From assembly GCA_026709745.1 (NCBI GenBank), contig JAPOSJ010000044.1, positions 1 through 15,421 of the forward strand: 15,421 bases of DNA, read 5' to 3'. A model generated the notes under the pieces. That model saw only the letters and a list, made by a program, of their open reading frames with translations, was not told where the DNA came from and made no database searches. Position 1 is the first letter of the stretch. Each line of letters opens with the position of its first letter. Source of the DNA: Candidatus Dadabacteria bacterium (GTDB lineage Bacteria > Desulfobacterota_D > UBA1144 > Nemesobacterales > Nemesobacteraceae). The position numbers and the translations under genes are program-made. Shown piece after piece: positions 14,319 through 15,421 of this stretch.

Positions 14319-15421
14319 CTACTGAACAGGAATCCTGCTCTGTATGGCATTCCTGACGGCTTTGTAATCGTTTGGAAGTTCCACGGGGACGTTTCTCAGG
14401 TCAGAAGATATTCCCTCAAGAGCGGAGCGGTGGTAGCCGGCTTTGAACTCCACGAATTTAAGCCCGTGAGCGGTGGAGATCACTACTATTTTTTCCCTGT
14501 GGGAGATCACTTTTTTCCGAAGCAGTTTCATGAACACCGCGAGGGCGACTCCAGTGTGGGGGCAGTTGAATGTACCCGTTCTGTCTGCTATCGCCGATGC
14601 GTGGGACAGTTCGTCTTCCGATGCCTGCTCAACCACCCCTTCAAATCGCCTCAATATTGAAATCGCTTTGTTAATACTTACCGGGTTTCCGATCTGTATG
14701 GCGTTTGCCAGGGTCTTTTTCGCTCTAACAGGGCTAAATTCTTCAAAGCCCTTTAGAAAACTCAGGTAAAGCGGGTTTGCGTTCTGTGCCTGCGCGCAGA
14801 CTATCCTCGGAAGTTTCTTTATGAGACCGAGTTCATACATCATCAGAAATCCCTTACCAAGCGCCGACACGTTTCCCAAGTTTCCCCCGGGGATTATAAC
14901 CCAGTCCGGCACTTCCCAGTCAAACTGCTGGCAGAGTTCCACACTTATGGTTTTCTGCCCCTCTATGCGCAGGGAGTTAATTGAGTTTGCAAGATAGATA
15001 TTATGCTCGCTCGTTATTCTCTGGACCATCTCCATACATCCGTCAAAATCCGTATCGAGGGAAAGAACAAGTGATCCGTTTGATATTGGCTGGATCAGCT
15101 GGGCGATGGATACCTTGTCCCGTGGGAGAAAAACTATGGAAGGAATTCCCGCCGACGCGCAATAGGAGGCCAGGGCTGCCGAGGTATCTCCCGTTGAGGC
15201 GCATGCTACGGCAGGAATGCTGATGTTGTCGCTTCTCATCTGGTTTACGGCTGATACGAGCACGGTCATTCCAAGGTCTTTGAAGGATCCGGTGTGGCTG
15301 TTTCCGCACATCTTTATCCAGAGATCCGTAGCTCCTACCAGATTTCCGAACCTCTCGGCCCAGAAAAGATTGGTGCATCCTTCGTACATTGAAACTATGT
15401 TCTTGTTTTCAATTGAAGGGA
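14319..15421 (-). CDS. thrC: Threonine synthase, plant-like type (5' end outside the window)
   Basis: This PLP enzyme makes L-threonine from O-phosphohomoserine. The frame is open to the right edge: before the Met at 15389 it reads PSIENKNIVS, so the true start lies outside. The PLP lysine is K37 counted from that Met, in CGNSHTGSFKDLGM. Other blocks are ACASTGDTSAALASYCASAG, the phosphate-binding PGGNLGN and STAHGLKF near the end. The EGCTNLFWAERFG, SIDTDFDGCM-like SLDTDFDGCMEM and VPDWVIIPGGN elements recall plant plastid threonine synthases, as I remember them, more than E. coli ThrC. The downstream 160 bases to the IS remnant hold no gene, only a short CCCCT/AGGGG hairpin at 14245-14261. 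Confidence 0.95.
   Translation of the reverse strand, partial: PSIENKNIVSMYEGCTNLFWAERFGNLVGATDLWIKMCGNSHTGSFKDLGMTVLVSAVNQMRSDNISIPAVACASTGDTSAALASYCASAGIPSIVFLPRDKVSIAQLIQPISNGSLVLSLDTDFDGCMEMVQRITSEHNIYLANSINSLRIEGQKTISVELCQQFDWEVPDWVIIPGGNLGNVSALGKGFLMMYELGLIKKLPRIVCAQAQNANPLYLSFLKGFEEFSPVRAKKTLANAIQIGNPVSINKAISILRRFEGVVEQASEDELSHASAIADRTGTFNCPHTGVALAVFMKLLRKKVISHREKIVVISTAHGLKFVEFKAGYHRSALEGISSDLRNVPVELPNDYKAVRNAIQSRIPVQ

Overview
This is a bacterial chromosome segment of moderate GC content in which conserved housekeeping genes alternate with AT-richer accessory patches. A complex I fragment, a membrane-anchored cytochrome c, a SUF iron-sulfur assembly operon and assimilatory sulfate genes suggest a respiring, sulfate-assimilating bacterium. 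Shine-Dalgarno sites are clear before many genes. I cannot assign a phylum from sequence alone. The threonine synthase at the right edge reads most like the plant/plastid type.

Layout. Positions 2-172 hold the C-terminus of a NuoL-like subunit. It is followed by a monoheme cytochrome c (398-928). Next comes a SUF cluster on the plus strand: an Rrf2-family regulator with three cysteines (1135-1554), sufB (1573-3009), sufC (3057-3791), sufD (3825-5165) and a Rieske ferredoxin (5170-5484). A perfect 17-bp palindrome (1074-1090) overlaps a candidate promoter just before the regulator and is a plausible autoregulatory operator. The sufD reading frame is intact end to end except for one in-frame TAG at 4749-4751.

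From 5628 to about 7240 lies an accessory patch. It holds a Fic-domain gene on the minus strand and, divergently, a DUF1902 antitoxin / HicA toxin pair with a small trailing ORF. A 24-bp perfect AT palindrome sits between the divergent units. An LLM-class flavin-dependent oxidoreductase (7544-8641) follows. It converges with a tightly packed minus-strand pair: a PiT-superfamily permease, probably a CysP-type sulfate permease, and an Fe-S APS reductase (cysH). A divergent GT-C glycosyltransferase-like membrane protein occupies 10886-12307.

From 12308 to about 14300 is a second accessory patch. It contains a HicA-like gene broken by one extra A in an A7 run, nested inverted repeats, and an unrecognised membrane-anchored coiled-coil protein followed by two tiny ORFs, each joined by an ATGA overlap. 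A decayed IS1595-family transposase is on the opposite strand. The window ends inside a threonine synthase gene whose start lies beyond the right edge.

The observations most worth checking are the amber codon in sufD, the AT-rich three-ORF chain at 12760-13486, and the permease next to cysH, in which both PiT signature aspartates read as asparagine. No CRISPR array, tRNA or rRNA was seen.
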